Shown here piece after piece: positions 11,664 through 26,150 of a stretch of DNA of 64,000 nucleotides. This DNA comes from Eudromia elegans. Lineage: Eukaryota > Chordata > Aves > Tinamiformes > Tinamidae. Location: contig PTEX01000280.1 in assembly GCA_003342815.1 (NCBI GenBank), forward strand, positions 313,771-377,770, read 5' to 3'. The notes beneath the pieces were generated by a model. The model searched no databases and was not told where the DNA came from. It saw only the letters and a program-made list of their open reading frames with translations. Each line of letters starts with the position of its first letter. The first letter of the stretch is position 1. The translations under genes and the position numbers were made by a program.

Positions 11664-11753
11664 GCAGACAAGTTCCAAATGTATGTTACTTACTGTAAAA
11701 ATAAGCCAGATTCTACTCAGCTGATATTAGAACATGCAGGAGCATACTTTGAT
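11664..11753 (+). CDS. TRIO: TRIO exon h: DH1, [20 protein letters not shown]
   Basis: 90 nt, 30 codons, phase 0/0; acceptor TTGTTGTGCAG|GCA and donor TTTGAT|GTAAGT. It covers about human 1377-1406: [20 protein letters not shown] then [10 protein letters not shown]. The MYVTYCxNKPxS stretch is typical of the TRIO/KALRN DH. PDSTQL fits TRIO (kalirin has PDSNQL, from memory). Confidence 0.97.
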
Positions 11754-15572
<3,819 letters not shown>

Positions 15573-15684
15573 GAGCTGCTGACATGCTGTGAAGAAGGTA
15601 AAGGTGAAATTAAAGATGGCCTGGAGGTGATGCTCAGTGTGCCAAAGCGAGCCAATGACGCTATGCACCTCAGCATGCTGGAAG
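15573..15684 (+). CDS. TRIO: TRIO exon j: end of DH1, [17 protein letters not shown]
   Basis: 112 nt: 37 codons plus one base of a Gly codon; acceptor CCTTTGCAG|GAG and donor GGAAG|GTAGGA. It covers about human 1438-1474 and holds the last DH helix. The Asn-Asp pair of KRANDAM is, as I recall, the catalytic pair whose loss kills GEF1 activity (N1406/D1407 in the old numbering). The Pro of SVPKR corresponds by my count to human P1461, another reported disease position. All are intact, so this GEF1 should be active. Confidence 0.98.
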
Positions 15685-17623
15685 GTAGGATTCGTATCTG
15701 CTTTTTATTTGAGCCATGTGCTGTATGTTCGTTGGTGTTAATAGCTTATAGTTTGCCATATGTTGAAAAGATCTAAAAAAAAAAAAATTTAGTGTTCTTT
15801 ATCCTGGTGTGCGTGGCATTCTGCAGCTTTTGAAATACATACAGGCTAATAGTGTTTTGCAGTGCTGACCTAGAGTTTAAGTAAATGGTCAGATATAATG
15901 CGTTCAGCTACACTCCCCAACCAAGTATCCTTAACTTTTTCTTTTTTTAATATGAGGAGCATAAACGTATTGAAAGTGATTTTACTGATTTATGCATCAA
16001 ATAATTGTCTCCAGCACATTTATAATTTTCACATCTGTTTGCTGTCTGTTCCATAAGAGACTTCTGGTTTAAATGAAATGTATCTGCTGCCAGTAAAATG
16101 GCAACATAAGCCAATTTAGGCTGAATCTTAGCCAAAACAGTATAATCACGTTCATGGCAAACACCTGAAGTTGGATGAAACTGTTTTGATGTACTTAGAA
16201 CAGCTTTCTGCCAAAATCACTTTTGTAATTGGCACATTATCATGTATGATAGTGCCATTGTTTACTTAGTAATATTTTTTTTCTCTTTGGCTGAGTTCTT
16301 TGAGACAAAAACATAGCCACATGATCTTGCGCTTTCTCAGTAAAGACTTGTTGGTGTTCTCAGTCAATATTCCTTTACCTTCACTGTGCCTCCTGCTAGC
16401 AAAACAGAACTCAACACAGAATTTTCGGTATCATGCAAGTTGCTGTGAAACTTCTTCTCTGACATGTGGCTCCCAGTCATGTGAGCTTTCAAAATCACCT
16501 CTGCTCTGTGACCCTAAACAATAGGGATGTCAGTCTGTCTGCAGGATCACTTCCAAATACTCTGTTCAGGAGATGGTGTTAGAATAAATGCTGACCAGCA
16601 TTGGTAATAATCTTTCAGCGCTGGGAATGTGACTCTGGAGAATATCCTAATCTTTTGCATAAGTTGATTTTATAACAAATCATGTGTGTATGGTTGAGTC
16701 ATTCTATGTTAGACAAATATAGCAAGTTGAGCACATTTCCTTGTTCTGGCTCGGGAGGTTTCTGAGTGAACATCCTGGTACAACTTGCTCTTGATGCTCT
16801 CCATACTCTGGCCCTGTTTAGAACAGTATGAATTATTCTGTTGAGAAGACTGCTGCTTTTCTGTTCAGAGCCTATTGGCAAGCAATATCTCTCCACAACT
16901 TGTTTTTTCACCACTCAGAAATATGGTAGACTAGTTTCCATTCTCCTGCTGTGTATTTAACTGGGAGAACATGGTACAACTAGGACAGAAGTAAACTTGT
17001 TGGTGTTCTCAAACTTGAGCCTTATGCTATACGTCAGGATAAATAACCCAGGTGGTATTTCTTCACTGTAGAGCAATTTTGGAATGACTCAGTTGTAGAC
17101 TGATCATATGGTAACAGCTCCAAGCTGCCATTTTCTCTCTCCTGCTGCAACACAGATACATGCTTGTTACATGCATGACAGGGAAGGTCAGTCACCAGAA
17201 GAAATGGCGTTTGAGAGCTGGCTGGTGTTGGAACAACCTGATCTACTGCCTATTTGCTGGGTAGTTTGCTTGATCACTTTCTACAGTAGCAGAAACCTTG
17301 TAAGGAAAAATACTTATTCTGTGATGAAGATGACGAAATGCTGACATAGGAATATCTTTCACTTACTGGTGAAACGCTGCCAGAAATGTTGATAGACTTC
17401 TTAACAGTTGGATCTCTAAATTTAGACAGGGCCTAGAGTTACAGTTACATGTAGTAGATGATTATGTTGAAATCAAGTCTTGTTTGTCAGCATTCCTTCC
17501 TTTGAATCCCATTTTTTGTAACTGTATTTGATGAAGAAATCACTTAATTTAAAAGCATAGCTTATGTTTATTTTCTTACGTCATTAACTTTTTATAGTGA
17601 ACTTTTCCTTTCTAATTTTTTAG
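15685..17623 (+). other. TRIO: Intron j-k
   Basis: 1.9 kb without supported genes; an A12-13 run lies near 15775-15787. The acceptor is TTTCTAATTTTTTAG. Confidence 0.87.
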
Positions 17624-17814
17624 GCTTTGATGAAAATATAGAATCTCAGGGAGAGCTCATCCTTCAAGAGTCCTTCCAAGTGTGGGACCCCAAAACTCTC
17701 ATTCGAAAGGGCAGAGAAAGGCACCTTTTCCTTTTTGAGATGTCCTTGGTTTTCAGTAAAGAAGTGAAGGACTCCAGCGGGAGGAGCAAATACATTTACA
17801 AGAGTAAACTGTTC
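17624..17814 (+). CDS. TRIO: TRIO exon k: DH1-PH1 junction and PH1 strands
   Basis: 191 nt: two bases finishing Gly, then 63 codons (about human 1476-1538); acceptor ATTTTTTAG|GC and donor GTTC|GTAAGT. FDENIESQGELILQESFQVW begins the PH domain. RKGRERHLFLFEMSLVFSKE is the RxRxxFLFEMxLVF strand pair characteristic of PH domains next to DH domains. The PH1 of TRIO assists exchange on Rac1/RhoG and membrane or filamin binding. The exon ends SKYIYKSKLF, where human has KYLYK as I recall. Confidence 0.97.
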
Positions 17815-20546
17815 GTAAGTATAAGAGTTTACAAGTCGTCATATTTAGAGAACTGCATCTAGGTGGTTAAATGATTAGGCTCAGATGGCTTAAGCATGTA
17901 TTAAGAACCTGAACAACTTGTTCAATGCACTGCAAAAAAAAAAAGAAAATTGAAAATGTAGATGTGAATCTTCCAAGCCTAATGTTTTGTTATGCTTTTG
18001 AGGAGAAAGAGTAGACTAAGAATAGCTACTGAAGACTGATCTTTGGTCTAGGGCAAACCAAGATTAGCTGGATTGATTTTGTTTTAGTTATGTATATGAT
18101 TGCTGCTTCGTTAAGACTCATTTGTATAAAGCAGAAGGGTAGAAGGAGTTGAGAGATTGGCTTCAGATGGTCTGTTTATCTTGCTGTTACTGTTACTTGC
18201 AGTAATTTCCGAGTTGAAGATCTGTTCTGGTGAGTATTCTGCAAACACAGGTCTGGAAAGGCTACATCCCTTGCTGTGGAAGGGCTCATTCCTGCATGTA
18301 TCCTGAGATTACTAGTCTCACTGTAATATCTTGTGAATACTTTTTTATAGCCTATTGAAAGGATATGAAGGAAATGCTTTTCCCTGTCTTAGGAACAAGT
18401 CTCTCTTGCGTTCGTCATCTGTAGTAGGTGTGCTCTCCGAAATGTGAACCCACAATTCATAAGCCGTAGCGTAGTATGATGTGGGTGAGAGAACAGGATT
18501 CATGTTCTGTAAACCCAGGTAGCCACGTGGAAAACGTGGCTTTCTTGGATAGCTCATCAGGTACTGAGGCCAAGAAGAGTTTTTAATAGACAATTAAGAA
18601 CAGCTTGCCTTACTTTTTAGAATTATCCTTTACTTATTCTTTTCTACTACACTAACTACTCTTCTAATATCTATAAGGATGTTTCATATAAGTCTAGGTG
18701 ACTTAATAAACACCCTTTTTTTTTTTCCTCCGCTTTACTTCCTTTCACTCTTCCTTCTCCTCTTCTCATTTCTATCCCTCTCTGTCCAAACTGCTAAAGC
18801 TGGTTGGTTCAAAACTAAAGTTTTTTTTGTTTTATTTGGTTTTCGCCTGTGTTACTTTGCTTTCCCTCCTTACATATCCTGCTGCTTCATTTCAAACACC
18901 CTCCTGATACAAAATAACTAGTGAGTAGCACAGCTGTGCATGTTTTGTTGTTTGCACCCAAAAGCTTGAAATAACAAAAGATTTTGGTGTACTGGGGGCA
19001 ACATCAGCTGCCAGGGCGTTTACATGGGAGAAGAGACAGAGCTGTAAAGCCAGTCTCATAAGCATGTTGTATCAGCTCCTTTGAGAACTAAGCATAGCAA
19101 CTGTTCTAAGACTTAGGGCTGGAATTTTTTTTTTTTTTTTTTTTTGTTAGGTACAGAACAAATTTCTGCTGTTTTTCTGAACCTGGCTCCTAGTAGTTTT
19201 ACTTAATAACCACCAGTTAGTGTTTTGAAGCAGGCTGTTAACAACTTGTCTGATTTACTGCTCATTATTTTATAGACCACTACTATATCCTGCCCCAGCT
19301 GTCTGTGGGAAAACTAATAATGCTTACAAATATACCCGTGCTTCTAAATTTACTACATCTTTAAAAATAATTAGCATTTATAGTAGTGCTGCTTGGCCTT
19401 TATTGCTGCATGCAAATATATTCCTTTGTTTGAGGTTGCCTAATATAATATTGGATTAAGTATTTTATAAGCGTTTTAAGACAGGTAAAATAGTGAAAGA
19501 GTCAGCTTTAAATGCCTCAGACTTTACAGTGTTACAGTGAAGGATCATCGATTTTAACAAAAGAAATTACAAAGCTGAAAGGCTTTTTTTCCTTTTTTTT
19601 TTTTTTAAAGAAAAAGAAAGCGGGCATCCCAGTGTGACTAAAACCAAAAACTTTTTGTTAGATTCTTTGTCTCCAGGATGTCTTGTAATAAACCAGTGTG
19701 TTTTGTGAGGCAAATGAGGTCAGAATTCAACTTCTAATGTACCTGCAACATATAGTCCTAAAACTTTATTCATAGTGTTTGATAATATAAGAATGTTTAT
19801 CACTCTTAGAGTCACAGATCTTGTAACTTGAGTTGCATTCCCTGGTTTGTATTTTCTCTTGACATGGACTCTATATGACTTGCTTGAATAGAAACAAATT
19901 CACATGACTGAGATGTTTTTCTAACTGGAATAACATTTTGCATGGTAATTAACTTCAAGATTCTGACATTAAAACATCCCCTGAAGAGCAACAGTTAATG
20001 CGAGGGTCCCTCAAAATTCTCCAGAGTGACTGAACTGATGAATATTCTTCATGCATTTTGGAAGGAAGGAGACACTAGATTTTTTTTGGCAGAAAACAGA
20101 TCTGAGGCTTAACAAGATAGCAAGAGAATTCTCAGATATATCTTATCTGACCAAAAACATTAGTATCAGTAAGTAATGAGTGTTCTCTGATGGAAATAAG
20201 CAAGGAGGGAAACTAGTACTATCTACTCTGCGCTTTTTGGAGCCACAAAGCTGTTGCTGTCTATTCAAAAAATGTAAAATAAGTCCTCTGATATTTCAGA
20301 TCATAAACACCATTTCTCATTGCTGCTTTAGTTATTGACTGAAATAGTTATTGACTTGCAATTGTTGCTCTAGAATAAATAAATAAAAACACAAACGGAA
20401 TAAAGAATTCTTTCAAGTATATTAATTATGCTCGAGCTTCTAATGCTTCCTTTAACAAGCAGAGTTCAGCTGTGTGGAATATTGGCACCCCTTCATGGCT
20501 ACTGAGATGCTTGTTGTGGATAATAACCAATTTTTCTTAATTCCAG
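17815..20546 (+). other. TRIO: Intron k-l
   Basis: 2.7 kb of AT-rich intron with a T21 run at 19125-19145 and smaller homopolymers. No other feature is supported. The acceptor is TTTTTCTTAATTCCAG. Confidence 0.87.
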
Positions 20547-20648
20547 ACTTCTGAACTGGGTGTCACAGAACATGTAGAAGGAGATCCCTGCAAGTTTGCC
20601 CTGTGGGTTGGAAGGACACCAACTTCAGACAACAAAATTGTTCTCAAG
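20547..20648 (+). CDS. TRIO: TRIO exon l: PH1, TSELGVTEHVEGDPCKFALW
   Basis: 102 nt, 34 codons, phase 0/0; acceptor TTCCAG|ACT and donor CTCAAG|GTAAAT (about human 1539-1572). TSELGVTEHVEGDPCKFALW then VGRTPTSDNKIVLK supplies central PH strands. WVGRTPTSDNKI is TRIO-like (kalirin has WSGRTPSSDNKT, from memory). Confidence 0.97.
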
Positions 20649-21768
20649 GTAAATTTGGTGGACATGCTCTTAAACTGTACACTGAGTATTGCTGTTACTC
20701 ATACCTCTTGGGAAGGCAACAAGCGATGACTTTTGCTGTTTGCCATAGGACAGGTGCTGACAGATAATCTTTCTTTGCCATCGGATGTGGCAGGTATCTA
20801 ACCTAAGGGACCTGAAGGCAGAGGGGAGTCTGCGTGTTCAGTCTAATGATTAAACAAACTGACTCTCAACAAAGTAAAGTAGAAGGAGATTTGATCCAGT
20901 GTACTCTGCTTTGCTTTCTCCACTGGAATTCTGTAGCTCCAGGACTTTGGCCATTAACTGACTGAGCAGCTCAGAAAAACTTAAGACAAATCATGGCATC
21001 AGCACTATGTTTTACACTCTGGCTACTGCTGCTCATTGCCAATGATGATGTTTTCCATTGCTCATTTTTTTTTCAACAATAGACGCACTAAGATGGAACT
21101 TAAGTGTTCGTCTGTGGCTATCAAGCTTTTCTGAAGATAATTGACTTTGGATGAGAGCAGATAATGCCTGTGAATTCCGAATTTGGGGAAGTTACTGGTA
21201 TCAGAAGGGAATCTTCCCTAGATCCATTTTTCTTGTGACTTTGTTATATAATCTGTGATCTGCTGTTTCAGCTGAAGAACTTTTTTTGTTTTGTCACTTA
21301 GTAATGCTCAGCTTGAATGAAAGCTCATCTTCCCTTTTACAAGTTACAATGCCTAGTGTTAAACTTGTTCATATTTTCACATATATTTTTGGTGATTACA
21401 CAGTATTACCACTTAAATTGGTATTTTAAACTCTTATTTTAGGCCAGACTGGTTTTATTGGACTTGCTAAAGTCCATCCACCATGTCTCTTAGTAGATAT
21501 CTGGACTTTGACCTTCTTGGGTCTTCAAGGTTGGATGATTTTTAAATGAACAATATTAATAATGTTAGGAAGTGTAGAATAGAGTGTGGGTTCAAAGTGA
21601 AGACAACTAGCTTCAATTTTCTATGTTCTCCATTTCTCAAAATTGATTCACAAAATCATTAATTATGCCTCTTGCTTTGTGTTCATTAGCTGATCATGTT
21701 TGTGGATCTCCCAACTCTAATAGTCCATTTGTGAGTTTTTGGGTTGTTTTTCTCTTTCCTTATCAAAG
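20649..21768 (+). other. TRIO: Intron l-m
   Basis: 1.1 kb with no other recognisable feature. The acceptor is TTTCCTTATCAAAG, a less common AAAG ending. Confidence 0.87.
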
Positions 21769-21911
21769 GCATCCAGTATAGAGAACAAACAGGACTGGAT
21801 CAAACACATTCGGGAAGTGATACAAGAAAGGACTATTCATCTGAAAGGAGCATTGAAGGAACCAATCCACATCCCCAAAACTGCACCGACTACAAAACAG
21901 AAAGGAAGAAG
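21769..21911 (+). CDS. TRIO: TRIO exon m: C-terminal PH1 helix, QDWIKHIREVIQERTIHLKG
   Basis: 143 nt: 47 codons plus two bases of an Arg codon; acceptor ATCAAAG|GCA and donor AGAAG|GTAAGT (about human 1573-1619). ASSIENKQDWIKHIREVIQE is the long C-terminal helix of the PH domain with its conserved Trp. After it comes LKGALKEPIHIPKTAPTTKQ and a basic KGR tail leading out of the GEF1 unit. TTKQ replaces the human ATRQ as I recall. Confidence 0.97.
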
Positions 21912-22581
21912 GTAAGTGGTATTTAAAATAATGAGTTCTCCAAGTGCACCATTTCAACAGCACTGTTTCCTCTGTCGTGTTGAAATTCTCACAGCTTTCA
22001 GTGGATTGCCTAAAACCAAGAATCACTGTGGCAGTTTTACTTTATAATTAATCTCAGATTCCCTGATGTATTGAACAGATTAAAAATTCTGTTCTGAACA
22101 GTCCTTGACTTGTCTAAATTCAGCCATTGTAGATGGAAAGGATTTGGAATTTCAGTTTGTTTGTTTTTTCTTCAGGATAGCTGTGCAATTCACATGTTTA
22201 CAATTCTGCATCTATCATTCAGGTTCTTGGTTTTCTATAGGTTTAAAATGTAGGATCTGCTTACTAAGTGAGGAATCCCTTTAACTGAGGGATCTGCTTG
22301 CTAACTTGGGTAAAGAGGCTGCACAAGTTTCTTATTATGGTTCTAGCTGGCTTGCCATTGCCTGAATTCCACATGATACAGTCCTTGAACAAAAGAGCCT
22401 GTATAAAGTCTCTTTAAAGCCTACAACAAACTAGTAAGTGCCGAATATCTGATTTTGGCACTGTTTTCTCTTGATGCCCACCCTTACGTTGCCTAGGTAC
22501 CCTTTCTTTAGTGTTATGGGTAGGAGCTATCATGTTGCAACCTAGGTGCTAATACTGTAATGAAAACTAAATTATTTGTAG
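21912..22581 (+). other. TRIO: Intron m-n
   Basis: 670 nt; no other feature. The acceptor AAATTATTTGTAG has a weak pyrimidine tract. Confidence 0.87.
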
Positions 22582-22681
22582 AGACGGCGAGGACCTGGAC
22601 AGTCAAGGAGATGGTAGCAGCCAACCTGATACTATTTCAATTGCTTCACGAACCTCTCAGAACACATTAGACAGCGATAAG
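22582..22681 (+). CDS. TRIO: TRIO exon n: Ser-rich linker, DGEDLDSQGDGSSQPDTISI
   Basis: 100 nt: one base finishing Arg, then 33 codons (about human 1621-1653); donor GATAAG|GTAAGT. DGEDLDSQGDGSSQPDTISI then ASRTSQNTLDSDK is the conserved linker between PH1 and SH3-1, shared almost exactly with kalirin. In kalirin the short kalirin-7 form diverges right after the matching DSDK (from memory), ending in a PDZ ligand. Reading through this donor gives a 23-residue tail here (see findings). Confidence 0.97.
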
Positions 22682-22814
22682 GTAAGTTTCCCACGGGGAG
22701 ACCCTGTTCTGAAAGCAGAAGCTTTGTGCTCTAGTGAGAGTTATTACCTCTAGAGGGGAGGAATGGAAACATTCCAGTGGCTTTCTTAAGGCTTTCTTAA
22801 AAGTAGAGATGTGC

Positions 22815-22827
22815 AATAAAAAATAAA
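22815..22827 (+). terminator. Tandem AATAAA hexamers, candidate intronic poly(A) signal
   Basis: AATAAA occurs at 22815-22820 and again at 22822-22827, followed by a G/T-rich stretch (TTAGATGTGATGGGGG). The nearest upstream open frame is the readthrough of exon n, which stops at 22751-22753. This is the usual arrangement for an intronic polyadenylation site giving a short isoform. AATAAA is common in AT-rich DNA, so this is a candidate only. Confidence 0.3.
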
Positions 22828-25652
22828 ATTAGATGTGATGGGGGAACTAAGGAGATTGTCCAAGTCCAATAGATCATAAGGGAATTCTGTTTTTTCCAAA
22901 CTTGAGTCCGCTACCTTGTTATGGATGGCTCAAAGCCTTGACCCAATTTAAAAATAAAGTTTTACTTTCTGTGAAATTTGATAGTTGGGGCACAGTTTTT
23001 CTTGATCTCAGCCTCAGTGAGCCTTTCTGAAAGCTGCCCTCTGCTCTTTGTGCTAGCCTGGAGTTGACCATGGCCATGTGTTAGCTTTGTGAAGGCAAGA
23101 ATCCCATCCTCATGTTCATAGGGGATGAGCAGCCCCTGTCAATTGGTGGTGGCATCCCCTGTTAAATAGGGCATCAGAGAGGATGACTGTACCCTGTCAA
23201 ATCAGAAATGAGTAAGAAAATAAAAACTACTTAAAAACTATTTGAAAATGTGGGTTTCTCTTTTTGGGTGAGGATGGATGGTTGGCTTATTATAACACTG
23301 GATAAAATTGATCTGATGAGCTACTCCAAACACACAGATAAATAATCAGTGCATAATAGGCAGCTAAGTGAATAGGTTCTCACAGTGATGTTTAAGCAAT
23401 TCTCATAGTCATTTAAAAGAGTTCTAATTTTCTGTATTTTGGCGTGTCACTTATAGCTTATGATCTTTTTTTCCCATATGAAAAAAAGAGAGGAAGACAG
23501 ACCAAAAGGAAGTACAAAGGTATTTAGGCTTGTTCTGGTATTTGGTAAAAATAGCTTATACTTTGGCCTTGTATATTTATACTAAAACTGTTCTGTAGTA
23601 TTTAGTTGTTTCTTCTGAGGATATCTATTGGAAAAATGATTGCTTGAAGGAGGAAGAGCATCTTTCAGTGACTTTTTGTGTTGCTATTTTTACTCTCACT
23701 GCACTTTACAGCACTATTCCATGTATCTTATGAGAATTATTAATAGGAGTGGCCAAGTGAAATGCCCTCAGGATTGTCTTAGTCTGATGTGAAGAGGAGT
23801 TCGAGCTTCTTACCAACAACCTGTTTAACAGGAATCATGAGTTAAGGAAGCAGAAATGGGGAGTTTCTAAATACTTACCTAACAAATTACATTTTAAGTT
23901 TGATTAATGAGCTTGGTGGTGTTAAAATAGCCTCTAGTTTCTGCATTAGTGTATAAAATTCTTTGTAGACTTTCCTTTGACATGAAAAACAGACAAACTC
24001 AGATTGAAGACTGAGAAGTTGCTTTTCCTATGTATTGTATGTATCTGAGGAAATGTGCTACTGTTTCTGCACTTAAAAGTGTGCAAATTATCAAGATACC
24101 CCTGTATAATATTTCACATAAATGTTTTGGTGTGAGTATGGAGACTTTTTTTTTTAACTGCTAAAATACAAAATAGAAATTGCTAAGAAATGGTAACAGG
24201 CAGAAAGCCAGTGAATTTTACAGAATATGTTTGTAGAATATGTCTTGCTCAATGTGAGGCAGTCTCTCACTTCATATGTTAAGGATTCTTTCGCTACAGT
24301 CTCTCTGGGGTTTAAAATTGACTCTTGGTTTTCTCAGCCTAGAGACTTAAAGTATGTTTGGATGTCTTACAGAGATGGAGCAAAATGATTTAGGGATTGT
24401 AGGTGCTGTCGATGTGGTTAGCCAGAAGGAACAATGGGACTTTTCAGTCACATTCATTAAAACTGGAACAGGGCCCAAATGGAGCTGGGATTTCAAACTG
24501 AGAAGCATTAAAAATATCAGCTACTTTGGAATAGTATTAAGCAAGTGGTGAAACTGTTTAGCACTCTTGATTCTGAACATTTACATAATCACCTGTGTCC
24601 ACTTTTGTGATTTAAAACAAAAGCTAACAAAAAATCCAAACATCTCAAAATAATCAACAGTGAAGTAAAACCTCACTATCCCTACTGTCCTTAGAAGTTA
24701 TACAAGGAAACTATCCAGAATGAAAATCCTTTATGAAAAACTCTATTCCTTTTCATCTCCTCAGATATCTATGCTGAAAGAGCTAAAAATCCTTAGGCTA
24801 GAAGTAAGTGGTTAAGCGTTGTCCAGTAGAACTTACCTCTTTGTATCCTATTTTCTGACATGTTTGGCCATGCCTTAATCACTGAGAATAACTTCATGAT
24901 TAGCTTCTTCTGCACCTTTACTTTTGGGGTTAGAATTGTAATTTTTGATTGGGTCTTGTTTTGCAGGTTGCTTTTCATTAACGATTTGGATGATGCAATA
25001 GTTGGCATGTTTATAAAGCTACATCCCTCCCAGCTTAAAGTCATATGAAATCTGTATTGGAAAACAGGGTTAGAATTCAAAAACATCTTGTCAAATAGGA
25101 GAAATGGATTGGCAAAATACTGTGCAATATAATATGGACACATTTGAGCTATTGTGAATAGGTGGAAATAATTAACTGCTGATGAAGATGGTGAGAGGCC
25201 TGAATAGTTCTCAAAGCTCTAGAAGTTTTGGAAGATCACAAGCAGAACATAATTTAACAGTATGATGCAATTATGGAAAGGAGAAAAAAAAGAAACCAAA
25301 CAACCCTATACTGGGATGTCTGAACAAAATGCCAAACTGTAAGACACAGAGTCCTCAGTCGTTGCTCAGCCGTCTTAAGTCCTCTCCTAGATACTGCAAG
25401 CGGTTTTGAGTACAGCCTTTCAGCAAAAGTAAGGGCCACTGGAAGACCATCCAATAAGGAAAAAAAAATGATTGATGGTCTTACAAAGCATAACTTATAA
25501 TGAAAGACAGAAGAGTTGGGATTGAGCCTAAAGAGGGAAAGGCAGGAGGAAGAACTGGAGATCTTGAAGAGCGTAAAAAGCTGCCGCTCAGAGCTGTGAT
25601 GGTTTAGTGGACAGGACAGGAACACTAATTGCTAAGGTTAGCGAACACTGAC

Positions 25653-26150
25653 GATTACTGGAGATCTGTGGAATCAGCTTGGATAAATGTTAATGATGTG
25701 TCACATAGATGTAGTTGATCATGCTCTGGAGGAAAAGGGTCGACTAGGTAACTTCCTAAGATTTCTTTCCACCACTTTTTACTTCCTTGTATTAGAGAGT
25801 ACTCTGGCATATTTATTTGAATATTTTGCAGGACCTGGTAAAACACACGCATAGCACTGGCCTGTCCTGAAGCACTGGAAAGCATAATGCAGTCCAGCAT
25901 GAAATGTAAACTTTCTTGTGCTGTATCAAAGCCTCTCAGTTTTCCTTGTGAGTGCCAGTACTGTACCCTTTCCGTAAATACTTTCTCCTCCTGCTTTGGC
26001 AGCTTTCCTTCCCCTAGCCCTCTGTAGAGGCACGGCTGCTGTTTTCGGGTGGCCAAATGAACGAGAGGTGAAACTGCCCGTTCATTCCCTAGCCTAGAGT
26101 AGGATCTCGTCTTACCCCTCTGTTCTGAACTTGGCTCAGCACACAGGAAA
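25653..26150 (-). pseudogene. Unidentified open frame, possible antisense exon or retrocopy fragment
   Basis: On the minus strand one frame is open from just after a TGA near 26155 down to a TAA near 25653, about 165 codons. It has no ATG in its first half; the first Met begins MLDCIML. The residue mix looks protein-like: YWHSQGKLRGFDTAQESLHF, then SASGQASAMRVFYQVLQNI, then SKKWWKEILGSYL. I do not recognise the family. It lacks an obvious poly(A) tail or target-site repeat, so a processed pseudogene is not proven. Possible acceptor-like AGs occur near its 5' side. It could be a terminal exon of an antisense gene, an old retrocopy, or chance. Confidence 0.25.
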
